Assembly: GCA_943788725.1 (NCBI GenBank)
Contig: CALSRJ010000001.1
Coordinates: 428,861-492,860, forward strand
DNA: 64,000 nucleotides
From: an uncultured Flavobacteriales bacterium
Lineage (GTDB): Bacteria; Bacteroidota; Bacteroidia; Flavobacteriales_G; Salibacteraceae
Reading direction: 5' to 3'
Under the pieces are notes generated by a model that did not search any database, was not told the DNA's origin, and worked only from the letters and a program-made list of their open reading frames with translations. Made by a program: the position numbers and the translations under genes. Positions 18,914 to 26,554 of the stretch are shown one piece after another. Positions within the stretch are counted from its first letter, which is position 1; every line of letters starts with the position of its first letter.

Positions 18914-18932
18914 TCAATCAATTCCAAGTAAT

Positions 18933-19343
18933 ATGAGCAATCAATCGAAGCGAAATCTAGGTGCTATCATCACCGGAACCATTATGTCAGGAGCCCTTTT
19001 GGGAACCACCACTGCAAACGCAACAGATATCTTTAACTACGATGACCTCGGCTCAGGAGCTGAACTTCGTTCTGATCTTCTCGACGCGTCCAATACTGGA
19101 TTCAAATCTCCCGAAGCCAAGTGCGGCGAAGGAAAGTGTGGCGATGAGAAAGCCGAAACCAAAGCTGCAGACCACAAATGTGGAGAAGGTAAGTGTGGCG
19201 AAGAAAAGGCAAGCGCCAAAGAAGAGAGCAGCGAAGCAAAAGCAGCTGAGCACAAGTGTGGAGAAGGTAAGTGCGGTGAAGGTAAATGTGGTGGCGACGA
19301 CAAGAAAGAAGAGAAGAAGAACCCAGACGCAGATCCTAAGTGA
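18933..19343 (+). CDS. Bufferin/HvfA-like cysteine-rich precursor peptide
   Basis: A 136-residue secreted precursor. After an apparent signal peptide (about residues 7-30, ending in TANA), the protein carries seven cysteines (64, 69, 83, 88, 109, 114, 119) in the order KCGEGKCG, HKCGEGKCG and HKCGEGKCGEGKCG, giving four EGKCG motifs, with lysine/glutamate-rich spacers. EGKCG is the motif modified in HvfA and bufferins, copper-binding modified peptides whose cysteines are converted by a MNIO enzyme. The MNIO and its partner are the next two genes. The frame is open further upstream within the anti-sigma gene; ATG 18933 begins MSNQSKRN and fits the signal. Confidence 0.88.
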   Translation: MSNQSKRNLGAIITGTIMSGALLGTTTANATDIFNYDDLGSGAELRSDLLDASNTGFKSPEAKCGEGKCGDEKAETKAADHKCGEGKCGEEKASAKEESSEAKAAEHKCGEGKCGEGKCGGDDKKEEKKNPDADPK

Positions 19344-19363
19344 TCAACGTCCTGAAATAAAAT

Positions 19364-19392
19364 AGGTCCAGGCAGTCTTGTCTGGACCTTTT
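19364..19392 (+). terminator. Terminator-like hairpin between precursor and MNIO enzyme
   Basis: An 11-bp stem with one G-U pair (19364-19374 with 19379-19389) and a GTCT loop, ending in TTTT. It starts 20 bp after the precursor stop and ends 6 bp before the chosen start of the MNIO gene. The shape suits partial termination or 3'-end stabilisation, giving much more precursor than enzyme transcript. The T tract is short, so some read-through is expected. Confidence 0.7.
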
Positions 19393-19398
19393 ATGTGC

Positions 19399-20235
19399 AT
19401 GAACCAACACGTAGGCATAGGATATCGCAAGGACTTCGGTTCAGCCTTTCTGAATTCAGAAGAGGTTCACCCGGCATTTGTGGAAATCGCACCTGAGAAC
19501 TGGATCGATGTAGGTGGCTATTGGAAGCGGCAATTGCAAAAGGTAGCCGAACGATACCCTATTTACAGCCATGGACTCTCCCTTTCTGTTGGAAGCCCCG
19601 ACCCTATTGACCGTGGTTTCTTAAAACAAGTCAAAGCTTTTCTGGAAGAATGGAATGTTCAGATTTACTCTGAACACCTGAGCTATAGCAAATGCGACAA
19701 CGCACACCTCTACGACCTCTTGCCGATTCCCTTTCGCGAAGACGCGGTGAAGCACGTTTCCGAGCGCATTCGTGAAGTACAGGATTTTCTCGGCCGTAAG
19801 CTGGTCATCGAGATCGTGAGTTACTACACGCCAGTTGCTGCAGAAATGACGGAAGTAGAATTCATCAATGCCATCTTACAAGAGGCGGATTGCGAATTAC
19901 TCTTCGACATCAACAATATTTATGTCAATGGATTCAACCACGGGTACGACCCGAAAGCATTCATTGACCAATTAGACACTTCACGGGTTCGGTACATACA
20001 CATGGCCGGACACGAAAAGGTCAGCGATGATTTGATCATCGACACGCACGGTCAACCCATCATCGATCCGGTGTACGACCTCTTTGAACATGCGATTAAA
20101 AAATTGAACGGCCCTGTCCCCGTTCTGTTGGAGCGCGACTTCAACATTCCTGAAATGAAGGAATTGCAATACGAAATGGACAGATTGGAAGCCATCTGCA
20201 CACAAACTTGGGATCATGCCACACTTGAAAGATGA
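19399..20235 (+). CDS. MNIO (DUF692) enzyme, BufB/HvfB-like
   Basis: Multinuclear non-heme iron-dependent oxidative enzyme predicted to modify the cysteines of the EGKCG precursor. The 278-residue TIM-barrel protein begins HVGIGYRKDF and has the family's metal-ligand candidates: His58 (YSHGLSLS), Glu92/His93 (YSEHLSYS), Glu138, Asp170 with N172-N173 (LLFDINNIYVN), His201 and His205 (YIHMAGHEK), Asp215/His217 (DTHGQP) and Glu245 (LLERD). The residue after Glu138 is Ile where I would expect Asn (EN-x-S), a small departure. In-frame TTG 19378 and ATG 19393 also exist; ATG 19399 gives the family N-terminus. It overlaps the partner gene by 20 bp. Confidence 0.92.
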   Translation: MNQHVGIGYRKDFGSAFLNSEEVHPAFVEIAPENWIDVGGYWKRQLQKVAERYPIYSHGLSLSVGSPDPIDRGFLKQVKAFLEEWNVQIYSEHLSYSKCDNAHLYDLLPIPFREDAVKHVSERIREVQDFLGRKLVIEIVSYYTPVAAEMTEVEFINAILQEADCELLFDINNIYVNGFNHGYDPKAFIDQLDTSRVRYIHMAGHEKVSDDLIIDTHGQPIIDPVYDLFEHAIKKLNGPVPVLLERDFNIPEMKELQYEMDRLEAICTQTWDHATLER

Positions 20236-20962
20236 GACCCATGAGCAGCAATCGCTGCTCGCCAAGTACACCCGCGACGGCATTGAGCCGGAGATGATCG
20301 GTGTTACCGATGGCAGGCTACACCACTACCGTCGACTGGTATTCAACGTCATTCGCGAATCCCTTTCCAGCACCTACCCCCTCACGGTAAACCTCTTAAC
20401 CCAAAAAGAATGGGGCGTGCTTTGCCAGGAATTTTTCGAATCCCATGATTGTGTGCATCCGCAAGTGTGGAGGATGCCCGAAGAACTCATCGGTTATATA
20501 GCAGAACACCGGCAAGACTTACATGAGCGCTACCCTCAACTAGAGGACCTCTTGCAACTGGAATGGTTAGAAGCCGAATACTACATGATGAAGGATCGGT
20601 CTTTTCCAGAAGGAAGCACCCAAGATCCGATCGAAGCGCCTTGGAATTTGAATCCCGAATCTGAGATTGCGTCCTTTTCCTACCCTGTGCACGTCAAGAA
20701 CGCACGTTTTATATCGTCTACCGATCAGGGAAACTACTACTGTTTGATCTTTCGACAACCCACTTCGGGCAAGGTGAAGTTCATGAACCTCTCCCCTTTC
20801 TTGGCTTGGTTGATCGCTACCCTCAAAGCAGATGCCTCCTCGTCACCTCGAGACCTCTTCCCCGTCATCGCGAAGGAATTTGGCGTCGATGACGAAGCAT
20901 TGCTCAAGGAACAACTGAGCCAATTCTTCAAGAAGTTGAAGTCAGACGAAATGGTTCGATAA
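20216..20962 (+). CDS. MNIO partner protein, BufC/HvfC-like (DUF2063)
   Basis: A 248-residue protein made of an N-terminal helical DUF2063 domain (about residues 15-100, annotated in databases as putative DNA-binding) and a C-terminal domain of mixed strands and helices. In known bufferin and HvfA systems the equivalent protein binds the precursor and delivers it to the MNIO enzyme. The gene starts 20 bp inside the enzyme gene, so translation is coupled. No DoxX-type fourth gene (HvfX) follows; the next gene is a MATE transporter after a 56-bp gap. Confidence 0.88.
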   Translation: MPHLKDETHEQQSLLAKYTRDGIEPEMIGVTDGRLHHYRRLVFNVIRESLSSTYPLTVNLLTQKEWGVLCQEFFESHDCVHPQVWRMPEELIGYIAEHRQDLHERYPQLEDLLQLEWLEAEYYMMKDRSFPEGSTQDPIEAPWNLNPESEIASFSYPVHVKNARFISSTDQGNYYCLIFRQPTSGKVKFMNLSPFLAWLIATLKADASSSPRDLFPVIAKEFGVDDEALLKEQLSQFFKKLKSDEMVR

Positions 20963-21018
20963 GCTGAACTCTTCGTTACTTCGCACTTCTTCTTTCTACC
21001 CATATCTGTTAACCACTC

Positions 21019-22431
21019 ATGTCCGTGAACAAACTCGACCTGAAGCGATATGCCCAACTCTTTGTTCAAGCATTAAGGGGCGGTGGTGATCACGAGTACA
21101 CTAAGGGAAGCATCAATAAGGCAATCTTTCTGCTAGCGGTACCTATGATCGCTGAGATGCTCATGGAATCTCTGTTTGCGGTGGTGGACGTGTACTTCGT
21201 ATCTAAAGTGAGTGTCAATGCCGTCGCCACGGTAGGCTTGACTGAATCGGTGCTCTTTATTATTTATTCTATTGCTGTAGGACTGAGCATGGCCGTCACC
21301 GCCATTGTCTCGCGAAGAGTTGGAGCGAAGCAACCTAAGCGCGCTTCAGACGCTGCTTTTCAAGCCATCATCATTGCCGTCGGCATCGGCATTTTACTCG
21401 GGGTCTCAGGGTTGTATTTTGCTGGAGACATTCTCTCTTTGATGGGAGGAGAGCCTGAACTGATCGCTGAGGGCGTGAGCTATGCAGAGATCATGTACGC
21501 AGGAAACATCAGTATCATACTGCTTTTCATGATCAATGCCATTTTTAGAGGCGCCGGAGATCCAGCTATCGCGATGCGGTCTCTCTGGTTGGCCAATGGC
21601 TTCAATATCATCCTTGACCCTTTGCTCATCTTCGGAATTGGCATCTTCCCAGAAATGGGAGTTGCAGGCGCTGCAGTGGCTACGACTACCGGTCGTTCTA
21701 TCGGCGTTCTCTATCAGCTTTACCACCTCTTCAACGGATCCTCTATCATCCGGTTGGGAATTGAAAACTTAGTGCTGCGCTGGAAAACCATCAGGGAGAT
21801 CTTCGCTATTTCCTTCGGAGGGGTGGCTCAATTCCTAATCGAATCTGCTAGTTGGATCTTTCTGGTACGTGTTGTTAGCTTTTTTGGGACTGAAGCTTTG
21901 GCAGGCTATACCATTGCCTTTCGGGTGATCGTTTTTACCCTACTTCCTAGCTGGGGAATGGCAAATGCTGCGGCCACTTTGGTAGGTCAGAATTTAGGTG
22001 CAAAGCAGCCAGAACGCGCTGAAATATCCGTTTGGAGAACCGCGATGTACAATGCACTATTTCTCGTTTTGGTGTCAAGTATCTTCTTCATTTTCTCTGC
22101 AGACATCCTCCGATTCTTCACAGATGAAGTGGCAGTGCGCGACATCGGAACCTCAGCACTTCGCATCATTTGCGCTGGATACATTTTCTTCTCCTATGGA
22201 ATGGTGATTAGTCAGGCTTTTAATGGTGCAGGCGATACCAAAACCCCGATGTGGATCAGCTTGATTGTTTTCTGGATCGTACAGATTCCGCTCGCTTATT
22301 ATTTAGCCGTGGAATTGGATTGGAAGAGCGATGGAGTATTCTTCTGCATCGCTTTCGCCCATTCGCTTTACGCCATCATTGCCATCATCCTCTTCAGGCG
22401 AGGTAAATGGAAATTGAAAGAAGTAGATTAA
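21019..22431 (+). CDS. MATE family efflux transporter
   Basis: A 470-residue inner-membrane exporter with twelve hydrophobic segments in two repeated halves, of the MATE/DinF type. Marks include AIFLLAVPMIAEMLMESLFAVVDVYFVSKVS in helix 1-2, the NAIFRGAGDPAIAMRSLW segment and its counterpart in the second half, QAFNGAGDTKTPMWIS. Expels cationic drugs or metabolites in exchange for sodium or protons. It follows the bufferin-like genes in the same direction, but the gap and the lack of overlap leave any link open. Confidence 0.93.
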   Translation: MSVNKLDLKRYAQLFVQALRGGGDHEYTKGSINKAIFLLAVPMIAEMLMESLFAVVDVYFVSKVSVNAVATVGLTESVLFIIYSIAVGLSMAVTAIVSRRVGAKQPKRASDAAFQAIIIAVGIGILLGVSGLYFAGDILSLMGGEPELIAEGVSYAEIMYAGNISIILLFMINAIFRGAGDPAIAMRSLWLANGFNIILDPLLIFGIGIFPEMGVAGAAVATTTGRSIGVLYQLYHLFNGSSIIRLGIENLVLRWKTIREIFAISFGGVAQFLIESASWIFLVRVVSFFGTEALAGYTIAFRVIVFTLLPSWGMANAAATLVGQNLGAKQPERAEISVWRTAMYNALFLVLVSSIFFIFSADILRFFTDEVAVRDIGTSALRIICAGYIFFSYGMVISQAFNGAGDTKTPMWISLIVFWIVQIPLAYYLAVELDWKSDGVFFCIAFAHSLYAIIAIILFRRGKWKLKEVD

Positions 22432-22436
22432 GGGCA

Positions 22437-22469
22437 TTTCGGAGGTGCAATTTTCGATTGTTACCTTTG
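22437..22469 (+). promoter_or_regulatory. Bacteroidota-type promoter
   Basis: TACCTTTG (22462-22469) matches the -7 consensus TAnnTTTG exactly. TTTCGG at 22437-22442 is a partial match to the -33 TTTG at a workable distance. It would drive the small open frame at 22586 and the acetyltransferase at 22730. The 300-bp gap in which it lies also has a 9-bp inverted repeat (TCCGCTAAA at about 22556 and TTTAGCGGA at about 22678). Confidence 0.4.
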
Positions 22470-22585
22470 CCGAGTTCATTCAAAACCAGCAAAGCATGCC
22501 CCATTTTGTTCCTGTTACCCTCTTTTTCAAACTGGAATCCGCAATCCGAATGCTTCTCCGCTAAAGGCTGAGAGCGCTAGGTAGC

Positions 22586-22726
22586 ATGCATTGGGCAAAC
22601 CCAAACATAACCTTTCTCAAGGCTGCGCGCATCGCGGACTGGCATCCCTATGTTCGCACGTTTAATCAATCCGCTTCTTTTAGCGGATGGAAAAGCCATC
22701 ATATCTCTGAACGCCATAATAGTTAG
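22586..22726 (+). CDS. Possible small protein, 46 residues
   Basis: An open frame MHWANPNITFLKAARIADW... of 46 residues that ends 3 bp before the acetyltransferase start. It is rich in aromatic and histidine residues (W, H, Y, F), has a predicted helix and no signal. I do not recognise it. Support is only its position between a promoter-like element and the next gene, and its tight spacing; it could be a coupling leader, a decayed gene, or chance. A second in-frame ATG stretch of 22 codons lies just upstream (22496-22564). Confidence 0.3.
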   Translation: MHWANPNITFLKAARIADWHPYVRTFNQSASFSGWKSHHISERHNS

Positions 22727-22729
22727 CCC

Positions 22730-23164
22730 ATGGAAATGCAACCAAAACTCATCAACCAACAAAGCGGTCGAGACGACGTGTACTCAGACCGACGCATCGT
22801 CGATTTCTTGCACACCCATTTAGAAGACTACGGCGATCCGAAGGAGGACATCCAACGATGCCTTGACTACGTGCACGAGCGCGGAGGTTTTGTCCTACTC
22901 GGAATCGTAGAAGACGAAATCATAGGAGTAGTGATCATCAACGAGACCGGCATGAGCAAATTCATTCCAGAGAACATCTTGGTGTACATCGCTATGGACA
23001 AGCGTTTTCGTGGTAAGGGTTTTGGAAAGGATTTAATGTCTAATGCCATCAAGCTGTGCAAAGGAGACATCGCACTGCACGTGGAGCCCGACAATCCGGC
23101 GAAATTTCTCTATGAAAAACTCGGCTTCTCAAATAAGTACCTCGAGATGCGATTGAAGCGTTGA
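22730..23164 (+). CDS. GNAT family N-acetyltransferase
   Basis: A 144-residue single-domain GNAT protein. The central acetyl-CoA segment is VYIAMDKRFRGKGFGKDLMSNAI, with the R-x-x-G-x-G motif (RGKGFGK), preceded by the strand FVLLGIVEDEIIGVVIINE, and followed by the closing LHVEPDNPAKFLYEKLGF motif. Substrate unknown. It lies 43 bp before the M20 amidohydrolase and in the same direction, so it may belong with the amidohydrolase/racemase operon. ATG 22730 or ATG 22736 could be used. Confidence 0.9.
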   Translation: MEMQPKLINQQSGRDDVYSDRRIVDFLHTHLEDYGDPKEDIQRCLDYVHERGGFVLLGIVEDEIIGVVIINETGMSKFIPENILVYIAMDKRFRGKGFGKDLMSNAIKLCKGDIALHVEPDNPAKFLYEKLGFSNKYLEMRLKR

Positions 23165-23206
23165 CTTAGCGCTACCTTCCGCATACAATCTATAACGCAT
23201 CCAACG

Positions 23207-24337
23207 ATGGACAACACACTTAAGCATTTCAGAAGAGACCTCCACGCCCACCCAGAATTGAGCGGGCATGAGCGTGAGACCCAGAAGCGGATCAAAGCAT
23301 TTCTGGCGGACCAAGGCATCACACACGGCAAAGACGTTGGGCGCTTTGGAACATTGTATCACTTCTATTTTGGCGACGGCCCTCACCTGCTCGTTCGGGT
23401 AGACATCGATGCCTTGGCAATTCAGGAGGTCAACACCTTTGAGCACCGCTCGTTGACGGAAGGCCTTTCGCACAAATGCGGACACGACGGGCACACCACC
23501 ATCGGCGTAGGTTTGGCGATGCGGTTGCAGAATGAACCGCTTGAGCACGGTGCGGTGACCTTGCTGTTTCAGCCTTCGGAAGAAAACGGTGAAGGCGCCC
23601 AAGGAGTGTTGAAAGACCCTCAATTTGACCCGGAGGAGTACGACTACGCGGTAGCCTTGCATAACATACCAGGCGAATCCCTGCATGAAGTGCTTTGGAA
23701 GCACGACAATTTCACGCCAGCAGTGCAGAGCTTGATCCTACGGTTGACGGGGAGAACCTCGCACGCTGCCGAACCTTTGAAAGGTGAAAACCCAACATAT
23801 GCCATAGCGGAGATTGTCACCGAAGCATTGAGATTAGAAGAAACAGATGAGAAGCACTCCAACTACCGTCTGATCACCCCCGTTTTCACTGAAATAGGAT
23901 CGAAAGACTATGGCATATCTGCCGGGTATGGAGAAATCCACTTCACGATTCGCAGTTGGCATCAAACAGACATGGAAGCAGCTACCAACGATTTCATGAA
24001 TGAAGTACAGCGCATCGCAGACGAGCATAGATTGCGCTTGGAGTCTGAGATTGTCGCCGTGTTTGCTTCCAATCAAAACCATGAAGATGTGGTCAAAGCT
24101 ATCACCGATTCGGCCAAACAATTGGGTCTAGACATGACCGAACGCAGCGAACCCTTTCCATGGGGTGAGGATTTTGGCTTGTTTACCCAGCGGATTCCGG
24201 GAGCCATGTTTGGACTGGGATCCGGAAAGAACACTCCTGCCTTGCACAACCCCGACTATGACTATCCAGACGAACTCACCCCAACGGGTGTGAACCTGTT
24301 TTATCAAATCGCAAAAACCATCTGTTCTAGTGTTTGA
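23207..24337 (+). CDS. M20D family amidohydrolase
   Basis: A 376-residue zinc-dependent amidohydrolase of the M20D group (hippurate hydrolase, IAA-amino-acid hydrolase, N-acetyldiaminopimelate deacetylase). Metal and catalytic motifs are seen: VDIDAL, HKCGHDGH, QPSEENGEGA and ALHNIPGE. It removes an acyl group from an N-acylated amino acid; substrate not decided. The following alanine racemase gene starts with GTG 8 bp inside this gene, and another racemase follows, so the released amino acid may be racemised by the neighbours (inference). Confidence 0.92.
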   Translation: MDNTLKHFRRDLHAHPELSGHERETQKRIKAFLADQGITHGKDVGRFGTLYHFYFGDGPHLLVRVDIDALAIQEVNTFEHRSLTEGLSHKCGHDGHTTIGVGLAMRLQNEPLEHGAVTLLFQPSEENGEGAQGVLKDPQFDPEEYDYAVALHNIPGESLHEVLWKHDNFTPAVQSLILRLTGRTSHAAEPLKGENPTYAIAEIVTEALRLEETDEKHSNYRLITPVFTEIGSKDYGISAGYGEIHFTIRSWHQTDMEAATNDFMNEVQRIADEHRLRLESEIVAVFASNQNHEDVVKAITDSAKQLGLDMTERSEPFPWGEDFGLFTQRIPGAMFGLGSGKNTPALHNPDYDYPDELTPTGVNLFYQIAKTICSSV

Positions 24338-25477
24338 AACATCTAACATAAACCTCAAGAAAGCCGCGTTAAAAAACAACCTTTCTTTCATCCAAAACCT
24401 CATTGGCGAGGACTGCAAAATGAGCAGCGTAGTAAAGGGAAACGCATACGGTCACGGGATTGAGGAATACGTTGTAATGGCAGAGGAATGTGGCGTAAAC
24501 CATTTTTCCGTCTATAGCACCGATGAAGCCCAGAGGGTTTTCAACGTGAAAAACACGAACACGTCGATCATGATCATGGGCTCGGTTGACGACGACGGCT
24601 TAGCCTGGGCCATCGACAATGACATTGAAGTTTGGGTATTTGACGAAGAACGACTCAACAAGGCGCTTCAATTGGCCGAAAACCTCAGGAAGAAAGCCAA
24701 ACTCCACATTGAAATTGAAACGGGCATGTACCGCACGGGCTTTGAGAATGGAGAGATAAAAAACGTCATCCAAACCCTCCAAGGCAATCTTGAGCACCAT
24801 ACTCTGGTCGGTATTTGCACCCATTTTGCTAGCGCCGAAAGCATCAGCAACTACTATCGAATCAAGGAGCAGATCAAGCGGTTCAAGCGGGTGTTGAAGC
24901 AATTTGAAAAAGCTACCCTTCATCCTGTTTATCGCCACGCTTGCTGTTCTGCAGCGCTGCTCCGTTTTCCCGAGATGCGAATGGACATGGTTCGCGTTGG
25001 GATTCTGCAATACGGCTTTTGGCCCAGCACAGAAACCTTCATCGATTACACGCAGAAAAACAAAACCATGGACGAGCCGCTCCACCGCATCATCAGCTGG
25101 AAGAGCCATGTCATGAGCGTCAAGCATGTGAAGACAGGTGAATACATTGGTTACGGAACCTCCTACCTTGCCCAAAGCGACACCAAGATCGGTATTGTGC
25201 CGGTTGGGTATGGACATGGCTTTGCGCGTTCCTTGAGCAACCAAGGGCGCGCCTTGATCAACGGAATTCGCGTGGCTGTCATTGGCACGGTCAACATGAA
25301 TAGCCTAGCGGTTGATCTTTCAGAAGTAGAATCGGTAAAAAAGGAGATAGCGTGACCTTGATCGGACGGGACGGTGAATTGGATGTGTCCGTGGCGTCTT
25401 TCAGCGAGGCTACCAATCAATTGAATTACGAATTGCTCACACGACTTCCTATGCACATACCGCGCATTGTGGTATAA
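24330..25477 (+). CDS. alr: Alanine racemase, split by a one-base frame break
   Basis: PLP fold-type III alanine racemase giving D-alanine for peptidoglycan. The first frame (24330-25355, GTG start) holds the PLP lysine Lys36 in VVKGNAYGHG, and the C-terminal domain with GYGTSYL, VPVGYGHGF and TVNMNS, but stops after VKKEIA. The -1 frame from 25343 continues VTLIGRDGEL and ends LPMHIPRIVV at 25477, the standard C-terminus. Together they make about 382 residues. The break is at six A residues followed by G (A AAA AAG, 25337-25343), so one A is missing, or a -1 slip occurs there. It overlaps the amidohydrolase by 8 bp. Confidence 0.9.
25337..25343 (+). other. Frame-break site in alr, heptamer A AAA AAG
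   Basis: In the reading frame of the first alr part the sequence reads A AAA AAG, the same as the slippery heptamer of E. coli dnaX. A -1 slip gives VKKGDSVTLIG, as expected for alanine racemase; the zero frame ends 9 bp later. A downstream 5-bp stem (CGGAC/GTCCG, about 25361-25389) is weak, and no clear upstream SD-like element is seen. A single-A deletion or read error in a homopolymer explains it as well. Confidence 0.6.
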
Positions 25478-25486
25478 ACAACAACC

Positions 25487-26554
25487 ATGGCTTTCATCAC
25501 ATTTGATCAGAACAAACTCAAACACAATTATCAGTTTCTCGACGCATTTTTTGGCGAGCGGGAAATAGAATGGGCGATTGTATCGAAATTGCTCTGTGGC
25601 AACTACGAATACGTAAAAATCCTTTGCGAAACCGGTATCAAAGAGATATGCGATTCGCGCATCAGCAATTTGAAATTGGTCAAGGAGATCGCGCCTGATA
25701 TTCAAACGGTGTACATCAAACCTCCTGCAAAAAGGAGCATCAAGAGCATCGTGCAGTACGCTGACGTAAGCTTCAACACCCAATTCGAGACGATCAAATG
25801 GTTGAGCTCCGAAGCTAAGCGCCAAAACAAGCTCCATAGGATCGTCATCATGGTAGAGATGGGTGATTTGCGTGAAGGTGTCCTCGGTGAGGATTTGGTA
25901 GACTTTTATAAGAGTGTGTTTAAGCTACCTAATATTGAGGTGGTCTCCTTTGGCACCAATCTCAATTGCCTCCACGGAGTCATGCCTTCACATGACAAAC
26001 TCATCCAGCTGAGCTTGTACAAACAACTAGTAGAAGCTAAGTTCAACCGGAAAATACCTTGGGTTAGCGGAGGAACGAGTGTTGTGATTCCACTCATCCT
26101 CAATCATCAACTTCCTAAAGGGATCAATCACTTTCGAATTGGTGAGTCGCTCTTCAATGGCCACAATCTCTTCACTGGCGAAGTGATCGACGGCATGCAA
26201 GATGACATCATCAAGCTCTATGCGGAGGTGATAGAACTCATCGAAAAACCCATGGTCCCGATCGGTGACTTAGACACCAACCCTTCAGGGGAGACGTTTG
26301 ATGTGGACGAAGATGACTATGGAAAAACATCTTACCGGGCAATCCTGGACTTGGGACTCTTGGACGTTTCTCCCGAATTTCTAATCCCGATCTCAGGAGA
26401 TTTGGAGATCATTGGCGCCAGTTCAGACATGATTGTGTTGGACATGGGGGAAGAGACCAAACTCAAGGTGGGAGACCTGGTACCCTTCAAATTGAAGTAC
26501 ATGGGCGCCCTAGCCCTAATGAGTTCCGACTACATCGAAAAGAAAGTAGTTTAA
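25487..26554 (+). CDS. Alanine/ornithine racemase-family PLP enzyme
   Basis: A 355-residue fold-type III PLP protein resembling ornithine racemase and YhfX rather than classical Alr. The PLP lysine is Lys34 in AIVSKLLCGN, followed by a TIM-barrel pattern (VIMVEMGDLREGV, FGTNLNCLHG, WVSGGTSVVIP, FRIGESLFNG) typical of that subgroup, and a C-terminal beta domain. It comes only 9 bp after the end of the alr homology and on the same strand, and shares the operon with the amidohydrolase. Its stop overlaps that of the convergent multicopper oxidase gene by 4 bp. Substrate not assigned; ornithine or another basic amino acid is plausible. Confidence 0.85.
   Translation: MAFITFDQNKLKHNYQFLDAFFGEREIEWAIVSKLLCGNYEYVKILCETGIKEICDSRISNLKLVKEIAPDIQTVYIKPPAKRSIKSIVQYADVSFNTQFETIKWLSSEAKRQNKLHRIVIMVEMGDLREGVLGEDLVDFYKSVFKLPNIEVVSFGTNLNCLHGVMPSHDKLIQLSLYKQLVEAKFNRKIPWVSGGTSVVIPLILNHQLPKGINHFRIGESLFNGHNLFTGEVIDGMQDDIIKLYAEVIELIEKPMVPIGDLDTNPSGETFDVDEDDYGKTSYRAILDLGLLDVSPEFLIPISGDLEIIGASSDMIVLDMGEETKLKVGDLVPFKLKYMGALALMSSDYIEKKVV

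Noticed and set aside
19037..19303. Serine/proline/histidine-rich open frame on the minus strand opposite the EGKCG precursor
   Set aside because: It is the antisense of the repeated precursor codons; its repetitive SPHLPSPH pattern simply mirrors the EGKCG repeats, and it has no promoter or start context.
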